37,693 bases of DNA from CAWBKV01 sp041946675 (GCA_041946675.1 JBHGAU010000024.1:1-37693), one strand, 5' to 3'. Numbered from the stretch's first letter, positions 25,626 to 32,973 are shown. Notes: generated by a model from the sequence alone, not told the origin. Program-made: numbers and translations.

Positions 25626-27755
25626 ATGGATAAGCGAAAGGATGCGAAAAATATTGGTGAGGAAGACAAGGATCAGCAGCTCGATTATTTCAGGGAAGAC
25701 TCCAAGGATACCAATCTTACCACCAATTTTGGAGTTAAGGTCAGCCATACTGACGATTCCCTCAAAGCCGGTCCCAGAGGTCCCACTCTGATGGAGGATT
25801 TCCATTTCAGGGAAAAGATCACTCACTTCGACCACGAGAGGATCCCCGAGAGGGTTGTTCATGCCAGAGGGACGGGTGCTCACGGCTACTTCGAGTGCCT
25901 GAAGCCTATGGGCGAGTTCACTGCAGCGAAGTTCCTCCAGGAGGAAGGAAAGAGGACTCCTGTCTTCGTCAGGTTCTCAACAGTTGCAGGCTTCAGAGGC
26001 TCAGCTGATACTGTCAGGGATGTCAGAGGCTTTGCGACCAAATTCTACACTGAGGACGGCAACTACGACCTTGTGGGGAATAATATACCCGTATTCTTCA
26101 TCCAGGACGGCATAAAGTTCCCTGATCTCATCCATGCCGTCAAGCCTGAGCCGGATAACGAGATGCCTCAGGCAGCCAGCGCACATGATACATTCTGGGA
26201 CTTCGTGGCCAGCGCCCCCGAAAATGCCCACATGATAATGTGGCATATGTCCGATCGGGCTATTCCCAGGAGCTACAGGATGATGGAAGGATTCAGCGTC
26301 AACACCTTCAGGTTTGTCAATGAGAAAGGCAAGGGGCGCTTTATAAAGTTCATATGGAAACCCTTATTGGGCGTCCACTCCCTGCTCTGGGACGAAGCTC
26401 AGAAGCTCGCAGGAAAGGACCCTGACTTCCACAGGCGGGATCTTTATGATGCCATAGACGCTGGCGACTTTCCTGAGTACGAGCTCTATGTTCAGATGAT
26501 CGATGAGAAGGACGAGGATAAATTCGACTTCGATATCCTGGATGCAACCAAAGTCTGGCCCGAGGAGCTTATACCTCCAGTAAAGATCGGCAGGCTGGTT
26601 CTGAACAGAAGGCCCGATAACTTCTTCGCCGAGGTCGAGCAGGTAGCTTTCTGTCCAGGAAACGTAGTACGGGGCATAGATTTCTCCAACGATCCGTTGC
26701 TGCAGGCAAGGCTCTTCTCCTACATAGATACACAGATCAGCCGCCTCGGCGGCCCCAACTTCAATGAGATACCAATCAACAAGCCCCTTGCTCCTGTCCA
26801 CGATAACCAGAGAGACGGGATGCACCGGATGACGATCAATACCACCAAGACCAGCTACTTCCCCAACACTCTTGATGATAATGATCCGACACCTGCATCC
26901 TGGGATGAGGGCGGCTATGTAAGCTACATGGAGAAAGTGGATGGGAGGAAGGTGCGGGAGAGGGACGAGAAGTTCAAGGACTTCTTCATCCATGCGAGGC
27001 TCTTCTGGAACAGCATGTCGGAGCCTGAGAAGAAGCACATCATTAGGGCCTTCTGCTTCGAGGTCGGCAAAGTAGAGGACAAAAATGTTCGCCAGTTGAT
27101 CGTGGATATGTTTGCCAATGTTGATAAGGGGCTCGCAGCAGAGATAGCCAACGGTGTCGGCGCCAAGCCTCCGTCGAAGGGAGCTGACGCGAGCAAAGCC
27201 GGGAAATCTCCGGCAGTGAGCATGGCGAACACCCGAAAGGATTCAATCAAAAGCAGGATGATTGCAATCCTTGCCGAGGATGGCGTTTCAGGCGCTGAGC
27301 TGATGGCGGTCAGGAGATCCCTTGAGGATGCCGGAGGACATGTCAAAATAATCTCCTCATCTCTGGGAACCATCGAAGGAGCAGACGGCAAGATAATTAT
27401 AGTCGATAAGAGCTTCTTGACCGCTGCTTCAGTCATGTTCGATGCGGTCCTTGTCGCCGGAGGAAAGAAGAGCATCGACAGTCTTAAGGCCGATGGGGAT
27501 GCGATTCATTTCATCAATGAGGCATTCAAGCACTGCAAAGCCATTGGAGCCATAGACGACGGCATCGGACTGCTTGAAGCATCCAGCATAGAAGGCGTTA
27601 CCTTCTCAGATTCGAAGGGAAAGGTAAAATCGGAACTTGGGGTTGTGACTGTTGGCACGGGAGCGGATATGGACGCTTTTTCCAAGGAGTTTATTAAGGC
27701 GATAGCTCAGCACAGGCATTGGGATAGGGAGACGCTTAAGGGCGTCCCCGCCTAA
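25626..27755 (+). CDS. katE: Large-subunit (clade 2) catalase
   Basis: The 709-residue haem enzyme disproportionates H2O2. Catalytic His79 lies in PERVVHARGTGAHGYFE, the distal-pocket Asn lies in VGNNIPVFFIQDGIKFPDLI, and the proximal haem Tyr lies in RLFSYIDTQISRLGGPNFNE (~residues 364-383). After ~residue 545 a linker leads to a C-terminal DJ-1/glutaminase-like domain (MIAILAEDGVSGAELMAVRR through AVLVAGGKKSID), which marks the large clade. It is full length with no breaks. In an anaerobe it would protect against air or peroxide exposure. It lies next to the erythromycin-esterase-family and secreted-hydrolase genes. Confidence 0.97.
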   Translation: MDKRKDAKNIGEEDKDQQLDYFREDSKDTNLTTNFGVKVSHTDDSLKAGPRGPTLMEDFHFREKITHFDHERIPERVVHARGTGAHGYFECLKPMGEFTAAKFLQEEGKRTPVFVRFSTVAGFRGSADTVRDVRGFATKFYTEDGNYDLVGNNIPVFFIQDGIKFPDLIHAVKPEPDNEMPQAASAHDTFWDFVASAPENAHMIMWHMSDRAIPRSYRMMEGFSVNTFRFVNEKGKGRFIKFIWKPLLGVHSLLWDEAQKLAGKDPDFHRRDLYDAIDAGDFPEYELYVQMIDEKDEDKFDFDILDATKVWPEELIPPVKIGRLVLNRRPDNFFAEVEQVAFCPGNVVRGIDFSNDPLLQARLFSYIDTQISRLGGPNFNEIPINKPLAPVHDNQRDGMHRMTINTTKTSYFPNTLDDNDPTPASWDEGGYVSYMEKVDGRKVRERDEKFKDFFIHARLFWNSMSEPEKKHIIRAFCFEVGKVEDKNVRQLIVDMFANVDKGLAAEIANGVGAKPPSKGADASKAGKSPAVSMANTRKDSIKSRMIAILAEDGVSGAELMAVRRSLEDAGGHVKIISSSLGTIEGADGKIIIVDKSFLTAASVMFDAVLVAGGKKSIDSLKADGDAIHFINEAFKHCKAIGAIDDGIGLLEASSIEGVTFSDSKGKVKSELGVVTVGTGADMDAFSKEFIKAIAQHRHWDRETLKGVPA

Positions 27756-27795
27756 CTTTTGATGGAGAATAATAAAGCGGATGATAATGAAAAAC

Positions 27796-27846
27796 GCCTA
27801 TGCCGCCGGATATCCAGTTGATGTGGCTGGATATCCCTCTATAGGC
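27796..27846 (+). promoter_or_regulatory. Long hairpin in the leader of the hydrolase gene
   Basis: GGATATCCAG (27808-27817) pairs perfectly with CTGGATATCC (27827-27836) around a 9-nt loop. An outer GCCTAT/ATAGGC pair (27796-27801, 27841-27846) closes a two-part stem. The right end abuts AGGATCAGTT and the ATG at 27857, so the stem can overlap the ribosome-binding region. Its 10-bp core could equally be a protein operator. Confidence 0.6.
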
Positions 27847-27856
27847 AGGATCAGTT

Positions 27857-29074
27857 ATGATTTTTCCAAAGGACAACCAGCTGCATAACCAGAAGAAAGG
27901 AAGAGCTTTAGCGGGCCTGATGTTCGTTCTGCTTTCGCTCATGGTTCTGCCGGCAGGCACGGCACAGGAGATCATCACCCACAGAGATCTTGTCATCGAC
28001 CTCGGAGATGGTCTTAAGACAGACGCCCAGCTCACATTGCCTGTGGCAGGAAGAGGCCCATTTCCAGGCGTCCTATTGATTCAGGGAAGCGGGCCGATAG
28101 ATATGAACGAATATCTTCCTCCATTGGTTACCGGATCAAATGAGCCTTCGAGGCCGTTTCTCCAGATAGCCGAGTATCTGTCATCCAGAGGATTTGCAGT
28201 ACTGAGATTCAACAAGAGAGGTGTTGGCCTGAATGATACAATCCTGAATGCGAGCGCTGTCAACAATTCCACCTTCCAGAGCTATAAAGCAGATGTTGAA
28301 CTGGCACTGGAGACATTGGAAGCCCAGCCGGAAGTGAACAAGAGCGATATAACGATTCTCGGCCACAGCGAAGGGGCCATAGTAGCTCCGAGGATTGCCA
28401 TCGGCAACAAGGAGGTAAAAAAGATGGTTCTCATGGCTGCCCCTGCCGGAAGCTTGAAGGATCTCATCTATTTCCAGCTTGTAAACAGGTCTCTGCTCTT
28501 TGCAGAGCAGGTCATAGATACAGACCATGACGGCCAGCTTTCCTTAAAGGAAGTTGAGGCGACTATGAGTTTGCCAAATGATTCGATTGCGCCCCTGCCG
28601 GCAATCGGACTCATAACGAAAAACAACGCTACAGGCGAGTACCAGTGGCATCCGCAGGTCAACACAAATCCAACCAGCAATATAAGCATACAGAATGATC
28701 TGAAACCGCTGCTCATCAAGCAGTTCGAGGCCTTTACCGCCAATCCCAAGGCACCAGGGTATAAGTGGCTGCAGTCCTACTTCGCCCTGAATGACACCCT
28801 CGATATAATCGGCAATGTCTCTGCGAGCATTCTGCTGCTCAATGGAGAGAACGATACGCAGGTTCCTGTCCAGAATCCCATGCTGCTTGAGCAGAAGCTG
28901 ATGGAGGCCAACCACCCTGATAATACTCTGATAACTTACCCAGGTCTCGGACATTCGTTCTATCCATCTTCAAATTATATTCAGCCGCTGGGGCCGATAA
29001 GGGAGAATGTGCTGGCGGATCTGCATGCGTGGCTGACCAGTCCTGCGAGAAAGGTGAGATATTTAATTCGTTGA
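27857..29074 (+). CDS. Secreted alpha/beta hydrolase with an EF-hand loop
   Basis: The 405-residue protein starts with a signal peptide (KK..R, then LAGLMFVLLSLMVLPAG and a likely cut after TAQ). The alpha/beta-hydrolase core has the oxyanion-side LLIQGSGP, nucleophile elbow GHSEG (Ser171), acid region LLNGENDTQV and catalytic His in YPGLGHSFYP. Between the elbow and the acid, residues 221-232 read DTDHDGQLSLKE, a canonical EF-hand calcium loop at bases 28517-28552. It acts outside the cell, probably on an ester or peptide substrate that cannot be named. It follows katE on the same strand, with a long leader hairpin between them. Confidence 0.88.
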   Translation: MIFPKDNQLHNQKKGRALAGLMFVLLSLMVLPAGTAQEIITHRDLVIDLGDGLKTDAQLTLPVAGRGPFPGVLLIQGSGPIDMNEYLPPLVTGSNEPSRPFLQIAEYLSSRGFAVLRFNKRGVGLNDTILNASAVNNSTFQSYKADVELALETLEAQPEVNKSDITILGHSEGAIVAPRIAIGNKEVKKMVLMAAPAGSLKDLIYFQLVNRSLLFAEQVIDTDHDGQLSLKEVEATMSLPNDSIAPLPAIGLITKNNATGEYQWHPQVNTNPTSNISIQNDLKPLLIKQFEAFTANPKAPGYKWLQSYFALNDTLDIIGNVSASILLLNGENDTQVPVQNPMLLEQKLMEANHPDNTLITYPGLGHSFYPSSNYIQPLGPIRENVLADLHAWLTSPARKVRYLIR

Positions 29075-29089
29075 GCCATAAAGCATCTC

Positions 29090-29145
29090 TCACTTTTTAT
29101 TGATCGATATGCAGCAATCACTTTTTAGTTGATCGATATGCAGCA
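29090..29145. repeat. 27/28-bp direct repeat
   Basis: The first copy is at 29090-29116 and the second at 29118-29145. Both contain TCACTTTTTA, then TTGATCGATATGCAGCA, and the second has one extra base. It lies directly before copy A of the GC-rich repeat. Confidence 0.8.
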
Positions 29146-29153
29146 CTCGCTTG

Positions 29154-29241
29154 AATTGTCCCCGCCGGAGGCAGGGTCAGGGGGCCCGCCCGGCCATGAG
29201 GGCGCCCCGTTGTAGTTATATCTGCCTCACATCGGAAGCTT
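29154..29241. repeat. GC-rich structured repeat, copy A
   Basis: This ~88-bp element begins AATTGTCCCCGCCGGAGG and ends near AGCTTG. It folds as GAGGCAG/CTGCCTC (29168-29174, 29222-29228) around a GC hairpin. That hairpin pairs GGGGC/GCCCC and GCCC/GGGC, with a 2-nt bulge (29181-29191 with 29200-29208). Copies B and C at 29892 and 31703 share most bases. Confidence 0.85.
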
Positions 29242-29287
29242 GCTGCGCAGATTGAGCAGAATTTAAGACAATTGTATTGCAAATGAA

Positions 29288-29310
29288 GGGATTTAAATAG
29301 CAAGAATCCC
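29288..29310 (+). promoter_or_regulatory. TATA box and operator-like palindrome of the toxin-antitoxin operon
   Basis: GGGATT (29288-29293) and AATCCC (29305-29310) form an inverted repeat around the TATA-like ATTTAAATAG. Antitoxin autoregulation usually uses such a site. Initiation about 25 bp later falls at the GTG at 29323, so the antitoxin mRNA may be leaderless. Confidence 0.5.
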
Positions 29311-29322
29311 AAGGTAATATCC

Positions 29323-29475
29323 GTGTGCGAGAGCTTGGACCGCAGAAATATGAAAGTCGATCATCCATATGATTTAGAAGAACCAGCAGATGAGAGGGAG
29401 ATCACCAGAGGACTTATGTGGCTCTCACAGCAAGCGTTAGCTAAATATGTAGATGATGAACCTGACATCTACTGA
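29323..29475 (+). CDS. Antitoxin of a MazF-type pair
   Basis: The 50-residue frame starts at GTG 29323, or at ATG 29350 for 41 residues. The product is acidic and ends EEPADEREITRGLMWLSQQA, then ALAKYVDDEPDIY. It has no recognisable DNA-binding domain in so short a frame; an N-terminal segment RRNMKVDHPYDL may contribute. Its TGA (29473-29475) overlaps the ATG of the toxin, the standard translationally coupled layout. I infer the antitoxin role from position. The palindrome at the TATA box supports autoregulation. Confidence 0.6.
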   Translation: MCESLDRRNMKVDHPYDLEEPADEREITRGLMWLSQQALAKYVDDEPDIY

Positions 29476-29804
29476 TGAAAGGAAAGATAGTCGTCATTCC
29501 ATTTCCTTTTACTGATTTAAGTGCATACAAGCGAAGGCCAGCGCTCATACTTCATGAAACAAAATACGATGTAGTTGTTGCATATATATCATCAGTTATT
29601 CCTCTTGCCCCTTCTTCGACAGATGTTTTGATCCTACAAGGTAATCAATCCTTTATAGGAACTGGGCTTATTACAGATTCAGTCATAACACTGGATAAGC
29701 TGGCGACGGTCGAAAAGTCACTCATAATACGCACCCTAGGCGAAGTAGATGAAAATCTCAAGGTTGAGATAAATGCGAAAATAGCAGCATGTTATCGGCT
29801 ATAA
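29475..29804 (+). CDS. MazF/PemK-family toxin (endoribonuclease-like)
   Basis: The 109-residue protein begins KGKIVVIPFPFTDLSAYKRR, PALIL, the classic MazF/PemK start with the RRPALI substrate loop. It continues with SSVIPLAPSSTDVLI and GLITDSVITLDKLATVEKSL. The family cuts RNA at short sequence motifs. Length and fold pattern are complete. It is coupled to the short upstream antitoxin frame and sits between copies A and B of the GC-rich repeat. Confidence 0.9.
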   Translation: MKGKIVVIPFPFTDLSAYKRRPALILHETKYDVVVAYISSVIPLAPSSTDVLILQGNQSFIGTGLITDSVITLDKLATVEKSLIIRTLGEVDENLKVEINAKIAACYRL

Positions 29805-29891
29805 TGGCTTTGGGATTTTTTGGGTAGTTTCTATGTCCGGAAATTAAATATGGCTCGGTCACCTCAATGATTATTTTGCGTCCCTCTCTTG

Positions 29892-29980
29892 AATTGTCCC
29901 CGCCGGAGGCAGAGTCAGGGGGCCCGCCCGGCCGTGAGGGCGCCCCGTTGTAGTTATATCAGCCTCACCCCAAAAGCTCG
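29892..29980. repeat. GC-rich structured repeat, copy B
   Basis: This copy differs from copy A at a few positions (GGCAGAG for GGCAGGG, CCGTGAGG for CCATGAGG, TCAGCCTCACC for TCTGCCTCACA). It keeps the internal GC hairpin. The outer stem is weakened to GAGGC/GCCTC. Confidence 0.85.
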
Positions 29981-30310
29981 TTATTGTGATAAACTTTCAT
30001 TTTAATTTGTAATATGCAAATCCAGGAAACTATCACCCCCTTTTCCGTGATGACACGTTTCTTTGGTTCTAGCACTGGCAGCTTTAGCGTGCTCAATCAC
30101 CGCGCGCGCTTAAGGAGATCGCAATTCAACGGCGTACATTGCGGAATCTTTCTTACTTTGTTTTGGTGTTGACCGACGTAGCCAAAAAGCGACACTTGCT
30201 TCTGGGGCTAACATTAACGGCTATTCTAGCGTCCGAGAGTAGCCGGATGGGCTACCCCTAACCCCTCTTCGGGGGGGAAGGCCCTGGAAAATTTCGGGGT
30301 ATAAGGTTGA
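29981..30310. other. Non-coding stretch before the third methyltransferase
   Basis: About 330 bp hold no convincing gene. A CCCC/GGGG-type hairpin (CCCCTCTTCGGGGGGG, 30252-30267) resembles the element at 19060-19077. A TATAAGG at 30300-30306 may promote the following small frame. Confidence 0.4.
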
Positions 30311-30433
30311 ATGGAATTGGATGAAAATCCCATAACCTTTGAGGTGGAAGTGCTGGGCAAGACCTTTGAAAGGAAGGATTCCTTATTAAGAAACGGTATT
30401 GCGTTTTTGGACAAGAGTTATCATCCTCATTGA
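30311..30433 (+). CDS. Possible 40-residue protein or gene fragment
   Basis: The ATG at 30311 follows an in-frame TGA. The frame reads MELDENPITFEVEVLGKTFE, then RKDSLLRNGIAFLDKSYHPH, and stops at 30431-30433. The composition is protein-like. I do not recognise it. It ends 14 bp before the methyltransferase ATG, which could indicate coupling. It could also be the start of a truncated gene. Confidence 0.35.
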   Translation: MELDENPITFEVEVLGKTFERKDSLLRNGIAFLDKSYHPH

Positions 30434-30447
30434 ACAATAGCTGAACG

Positions 30448-31224
30448 ATGGACCGCAAAGAGATTGTCAAGAGGCAGTTTGATCTGCAGGCGCAGAAGTT
30501 CAGCGACTGGTCAGTGACCAGAAACGAGGAATACATGCAGGCGTACTTCGGGTTCATCGGTTTTCAGAAGGAGGACGAACTGCTAGATGTCGCCTGCGGA
30601 ACAGGAGATTTCGCAATTTTCTGTGCCAAAAGGATCAAGCATGCTCACGGCATCGATATCTCGGAGGGCATGATCGAGCTGGCCAAAAAGAATGCCCGGG
30701 CCAATGGCCTGACCAATATTTCTTTTGAGTGCCATGGTGTTGAGCACATTCCGTGCGCCGACAGCTCATTTTCGGTCGTGCAGTGCAGGTCGGCGTTTCA
30801 TCACATGGATAACTACCCTCAGGTATTCAAGGAGATGCTGCGGTGCTGTAAGCCCAATGGGCGGCTGGCTGTGCAGGATATTATGGCTTATGATGATCCC
30901 GAGGTCAATTCGTTCTTCGAGGCCTTGGAGAAGGAGGTAGACGTCAGCCATAATGCTACGCTGCATAAGCAGGAGTTCATCGATCTGTTTGGTCGGAATC
31001 AGATTGAGGTGGTTCAATCGTGGTCTGCGGAAATAGAGATGAACTTCCGCGGGTATCTGGGGCATGCGGTTCAGTCTGAAGGGAGTGTTAAGAGGATCGG
31101 GGAATTGTTGGAGGATGGGTTGCAGGATAAGGATGTGGCACAGTTTCTGTATTTGAATGATGGTAAGGAGCTGGTTTTCAAGAGAGGGGTGTTTTTGATA
31201 CTTGGGCAGAAAAGGAAGGAGTAG
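30448..31224 (+). CDS. SAM-dependent methyltransferase (UbiE/Methyltransf_11 type)
   Basis: The 258-residue protein carries motif I LLDVACGTGDFAIFCAK, motif II HGIDISEGMIELAKKNA, SFSVVQCRSAFHHMDNY and a late LRCCKPNGRLAVQDI strand. The C-terminal half differs from UbiE and is rich in charged helices, so the substrate may be a small molecule or a protein. The ATG at 30448 has no good Shine-Dalgarno. It sits between copies B and C of the GC-rich repeat and before the decayed TIR gene. It is intact, unlike its neighbours. Confidence 0.88.
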   Translation: MDRKEIVKRQFDLQAQKFSDWSVTRNEEYMQAYFGFIGFQKEDELLDVACGTGDFAIFCAKRIKHAHGIDISEGMIELAKKNARANGLTNISFECHGVEHIPCADSSFSVVQCRSAFHHMDNYPQVFKEMLRCCKPNGRLAVQDIMAYDDPEVNSFFEALEKEVDVSHNATLHKQEFIDLFGRNQIEVVQSWSAEIEMNFRGYLGHAVQSEGSVKRIGELLEDGLQDKDVAQFLYLNDGKELVFKRGVFLILGQKRKE

Positions 31225-31280
31225 GTTTATAATTATCGAATGGTAACTATACCGATACTCAAAAAGATAGCGGAGAATAG

Positions 31281-31700
31281 ATAAGTAAAACGTTTGAGTA
31301 CGACGTTTTTCTAAGTTACAGCACTAAGGATAAGAAGATAATCCATGCTCTAGCAGAATGCCTAATGAAGGATGGGCTGCGTGTATGGCTAGACGCGTGG
31401 GCGATCCAGCCTGGGGAGACCCAATCTCATTGAAGATCCAACAGGGTCTGGAGAAATCCTACACGCTTCTAATGTGCATGTCTCCAGTCTGGTGGCTGCC
31501 CGTTGCGACCGAGGCGCGATCACCATCAGCCAAAAAAGGTTCGAGCAATACGTTCAAGAGCACGGCTTTGCGTGTTTCCTACTCACTGAGGCTAAGACTG
31601 GTGATGGCTGCAATGACCTTCAGGCAGCCATTGCTCAGCACATTCCATGGGAACGGCTGCCTTGGACTGCCACTAATGTTTTATCTTTATATTCCTCACC
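31281..31700 (+). pseudogene. Decayed TIR-domain / Rab-like GTPase gene
   Basis: GGAG at 31272-31275 precedes ATA at 31281, likely a mutated ATG. The frame reads SKTFEYDVFLSYSTKDKKII, HALAECLMKDGLRVWLDAWA and stops at 31431-31433: the TIR core (YDVFLSY, LRVWLD). A two-base GA excess then shifts to DPISLKIQQGLEKSYTLLMC, MSPVWW, the TIR alpha-helix and strand. A third frame continues DRGAITISQKRFEQYVQEHG, LTEAKTGDGCNDLQAAIA, IPWERLPW, which resembles the C-terminal part of Rab/Roc-like GTPases (the SAKTG box). Repeat copy C begins at 31703, cutting it off. Confidence 0.75.
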
Positions 31701-31702
31701 CA

Positions 31703-31791
31703 AATTGTCCCCGCTGGAGGCAGGGTCAGGGGGCCCGCCCGGCCTTGAGGGCGCTTCGTTTTAGTTATATCTGTCCCACCCCGGAAGCTCG
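31703..31791. repeat. GC-rich structured repeat, copy C
   Basis: AATTGTCCCCGCTGGAGG through CCCCGGAAGCTCG matches copies A and B with several substitutions (GCGCTTCGTTTTAG for GCGCCCCGTTGTAG). The GC hairpin is partly preserved and the outer stem is degraded. It directly abuts the end of the TIR/GTPase remnant. Confidence 0.8.
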
Positions 31792-31933
31792 CCATTAGCG
31801 CTGGACTCGACAGAGCTTGCAGGAATAGAGCCTTTCTCTATAACAAGTATGTATAAAAATAGTTATGAGATAATTTATTGAGATAAGCCACCTAATGCAA
31901 ACTTAATATTACCATATAGCCTAAAGCGCTCAT

Positions 31934-32262
31934 ATGTCAGAAGCCACCGATGACCTCATGCATCAAATGATCTCCTCACCAGGGAATACTGTGCCGTGAT
32001 CCTGAAGGCCGGACCAAATAAGAGCAAGCCTGCAGTCGAAAAGATCATCTGGGAGCATGCGAGAAGAAACTTCGCCCTGCGTGCGCCTGCCGATTGTCTG
32101 CCCAATCTCTGATGGAAGCAATGTATCCGGGATGGAATATTTAATGCAAGCATCGATAAAACAAAAAGGATAATGGATGAGAGTCCGGGAGTAAAAGAGG
32201 GCATCTTTGTCTACGAAATTCATCTGTGCAGAAGCTCCCCGGAGGATTGCTTGCCGGAGTGA
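31934..32262 (+). pseudogene. YciI-like protein gene with several frameshifts
   Basis: The ATG at 31934 reads SEATDDLMHQMISSPGNTV, and then frame changes follow. One frame reads VILKAGPNKSKPAVEKIIWE, HARRNFALRA. The next reads PIVCPISDGSNVSG. The third reads GIFNASIDKTKRIMDESPGV, KEGIFVYEIHLCRSSPEDC and ends at TGA 32260. Joined, they resemble a small YCII/YciI-type alpha-beta protein (WEHARRNFALR...PIVCPISDG...GIF...EIH). No intact frame exists. The family call is from pattern memory. Confidence 0.55.
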
Positions 32263-32330
32263 AAACCATGAACAGAGTGCTGTTGATCGACAAATAGCTG
32301 GCTGGACTTGATGGGTAGTAGTAAATAATT

Positions 32331-32726
32331 TCAGTAGTGAAGAATGTCCAGCATGGGAAGCCTATCAAAATGATAATCTCTAGTAATTATCACGCCATTA
32401 TGACTAATGGTGATAGCAGCAATTATCTCATCAAAATCTCCTATTTGCACGCCGCTAGCGGTGAGTGAAGAGGAGATAGCTCCATAAATATGATAAGTCT
32501 CCTCAATTATAGGGAGAATCAGAAGCTGCTCCAGAATATTCCTTATCTTAGCAATCTTCTCATCACGTTTTGAGGACAGATAAGCTCCTCTGAATAGCTC
32601 AAGCACATTTAAGGAAGTAGTACAGAGGAGGTCATCATCCCTTTCGAGTTCATCGAGCTTTGATAAAGCATCTTTATTGCCTCGTATTGCATCGATTAAA
32701 AAGGAGGTATCGAATACCAATGTCAA
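32331..32726 (-). CDS. vapC: VapC-type PIN-domain toxin
   Basis: The 131-residue protein has the PIN acidic active site: D6 in LVFDTSFLID, E43 in LNVLELFRG, D97/D99 in GDFDEIIAA and D117 in ITRDYHFDRL. Such toxins cut RNA, often tRNA or rRNA, using Mg2+ held by these residues. There is no ATG; the start is a TTG at 32726, or one at 32720, two bases after the antitoxin stop. The domain is complete. The archaeal VapBC layout is clear. Confidence 0.9.
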   Translation of the reverse strand: MTLVFDTSFLIDAIRGNKDALSKLDELERDDDLLCTTSLNVLELFRGAYLSSKRDEKIAKIRNILEQLLILPIIEETYHIYGAISSSLTASGVQIGDFDEIIAAITISHNGVIITRDYHFDRLPMLDILHY

Positions 32727-32728
32727 AG

Positions 32729-32950
32729 CTAAGCCTCTCTGATCTTGGCATGGCGCATTTTTTGTGAGGCAGCCTCTATTGAATCGGCAAGTTCATTATC
32801 GATGCCTATCTCCGCGAGAACCTGTGAGAGCTTTCTCCTAGAAGGATAATATTTCAGTATCACATCGGAGAAGCTTTCTTTTTCAGAACTTTTAAGGCTC
32901 TTCAATTTCTGGTAAGCCTCCTCTGTTATGCTGATGGTTCTGGTGGCCAT
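32729..32950 (-). CDS. vapB: VapB-type antitoxin
   Basis: The 73-residue protein starts MATRTISITEEAYQKLKSLK, a ribbon-helix-helix-like DNA-binding start. It then has SSEKESFSDVILKYY and a charged tail that would bind the toxin. It matches small archaeal VapB (DUF217-type) antitoxins. It lies directly upstream of the PIN toxin with a 2-bp gap. The minus-strand TATA-like CTAAATAC at 32973-32980 is about 25 bp before the ATG at 32950, and no Shine-Dalgarno is seen, so the mRNA may be leaderless. The pair probably autoregulates. Confidence 0.88.
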   Translation of the reverse strand: MATRTISITEEAYQKLKSLKSSEKESFSDVILKYYPSRRKLSQVLAEIGIDNELADSIEAASQKMRHAKIREA

Positions 32951-32973
32951 ATTGCTATCTGTGTATGTACGTG

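Noticed and set aside
26364..27038. 224-residue antisense frame inside katE
   Set aside because: It is the reverse-strand shadow of a long conserved gene with strong codon bias, shows no domain and has no promoter or ribosome-binding site.
31956..32223. Two minus-strand frames of ~82-86 residues over the YciI-like remnant
   Set aside because: The plus-strand frames joined together look like a known protein pattern, while the minus frames do not.
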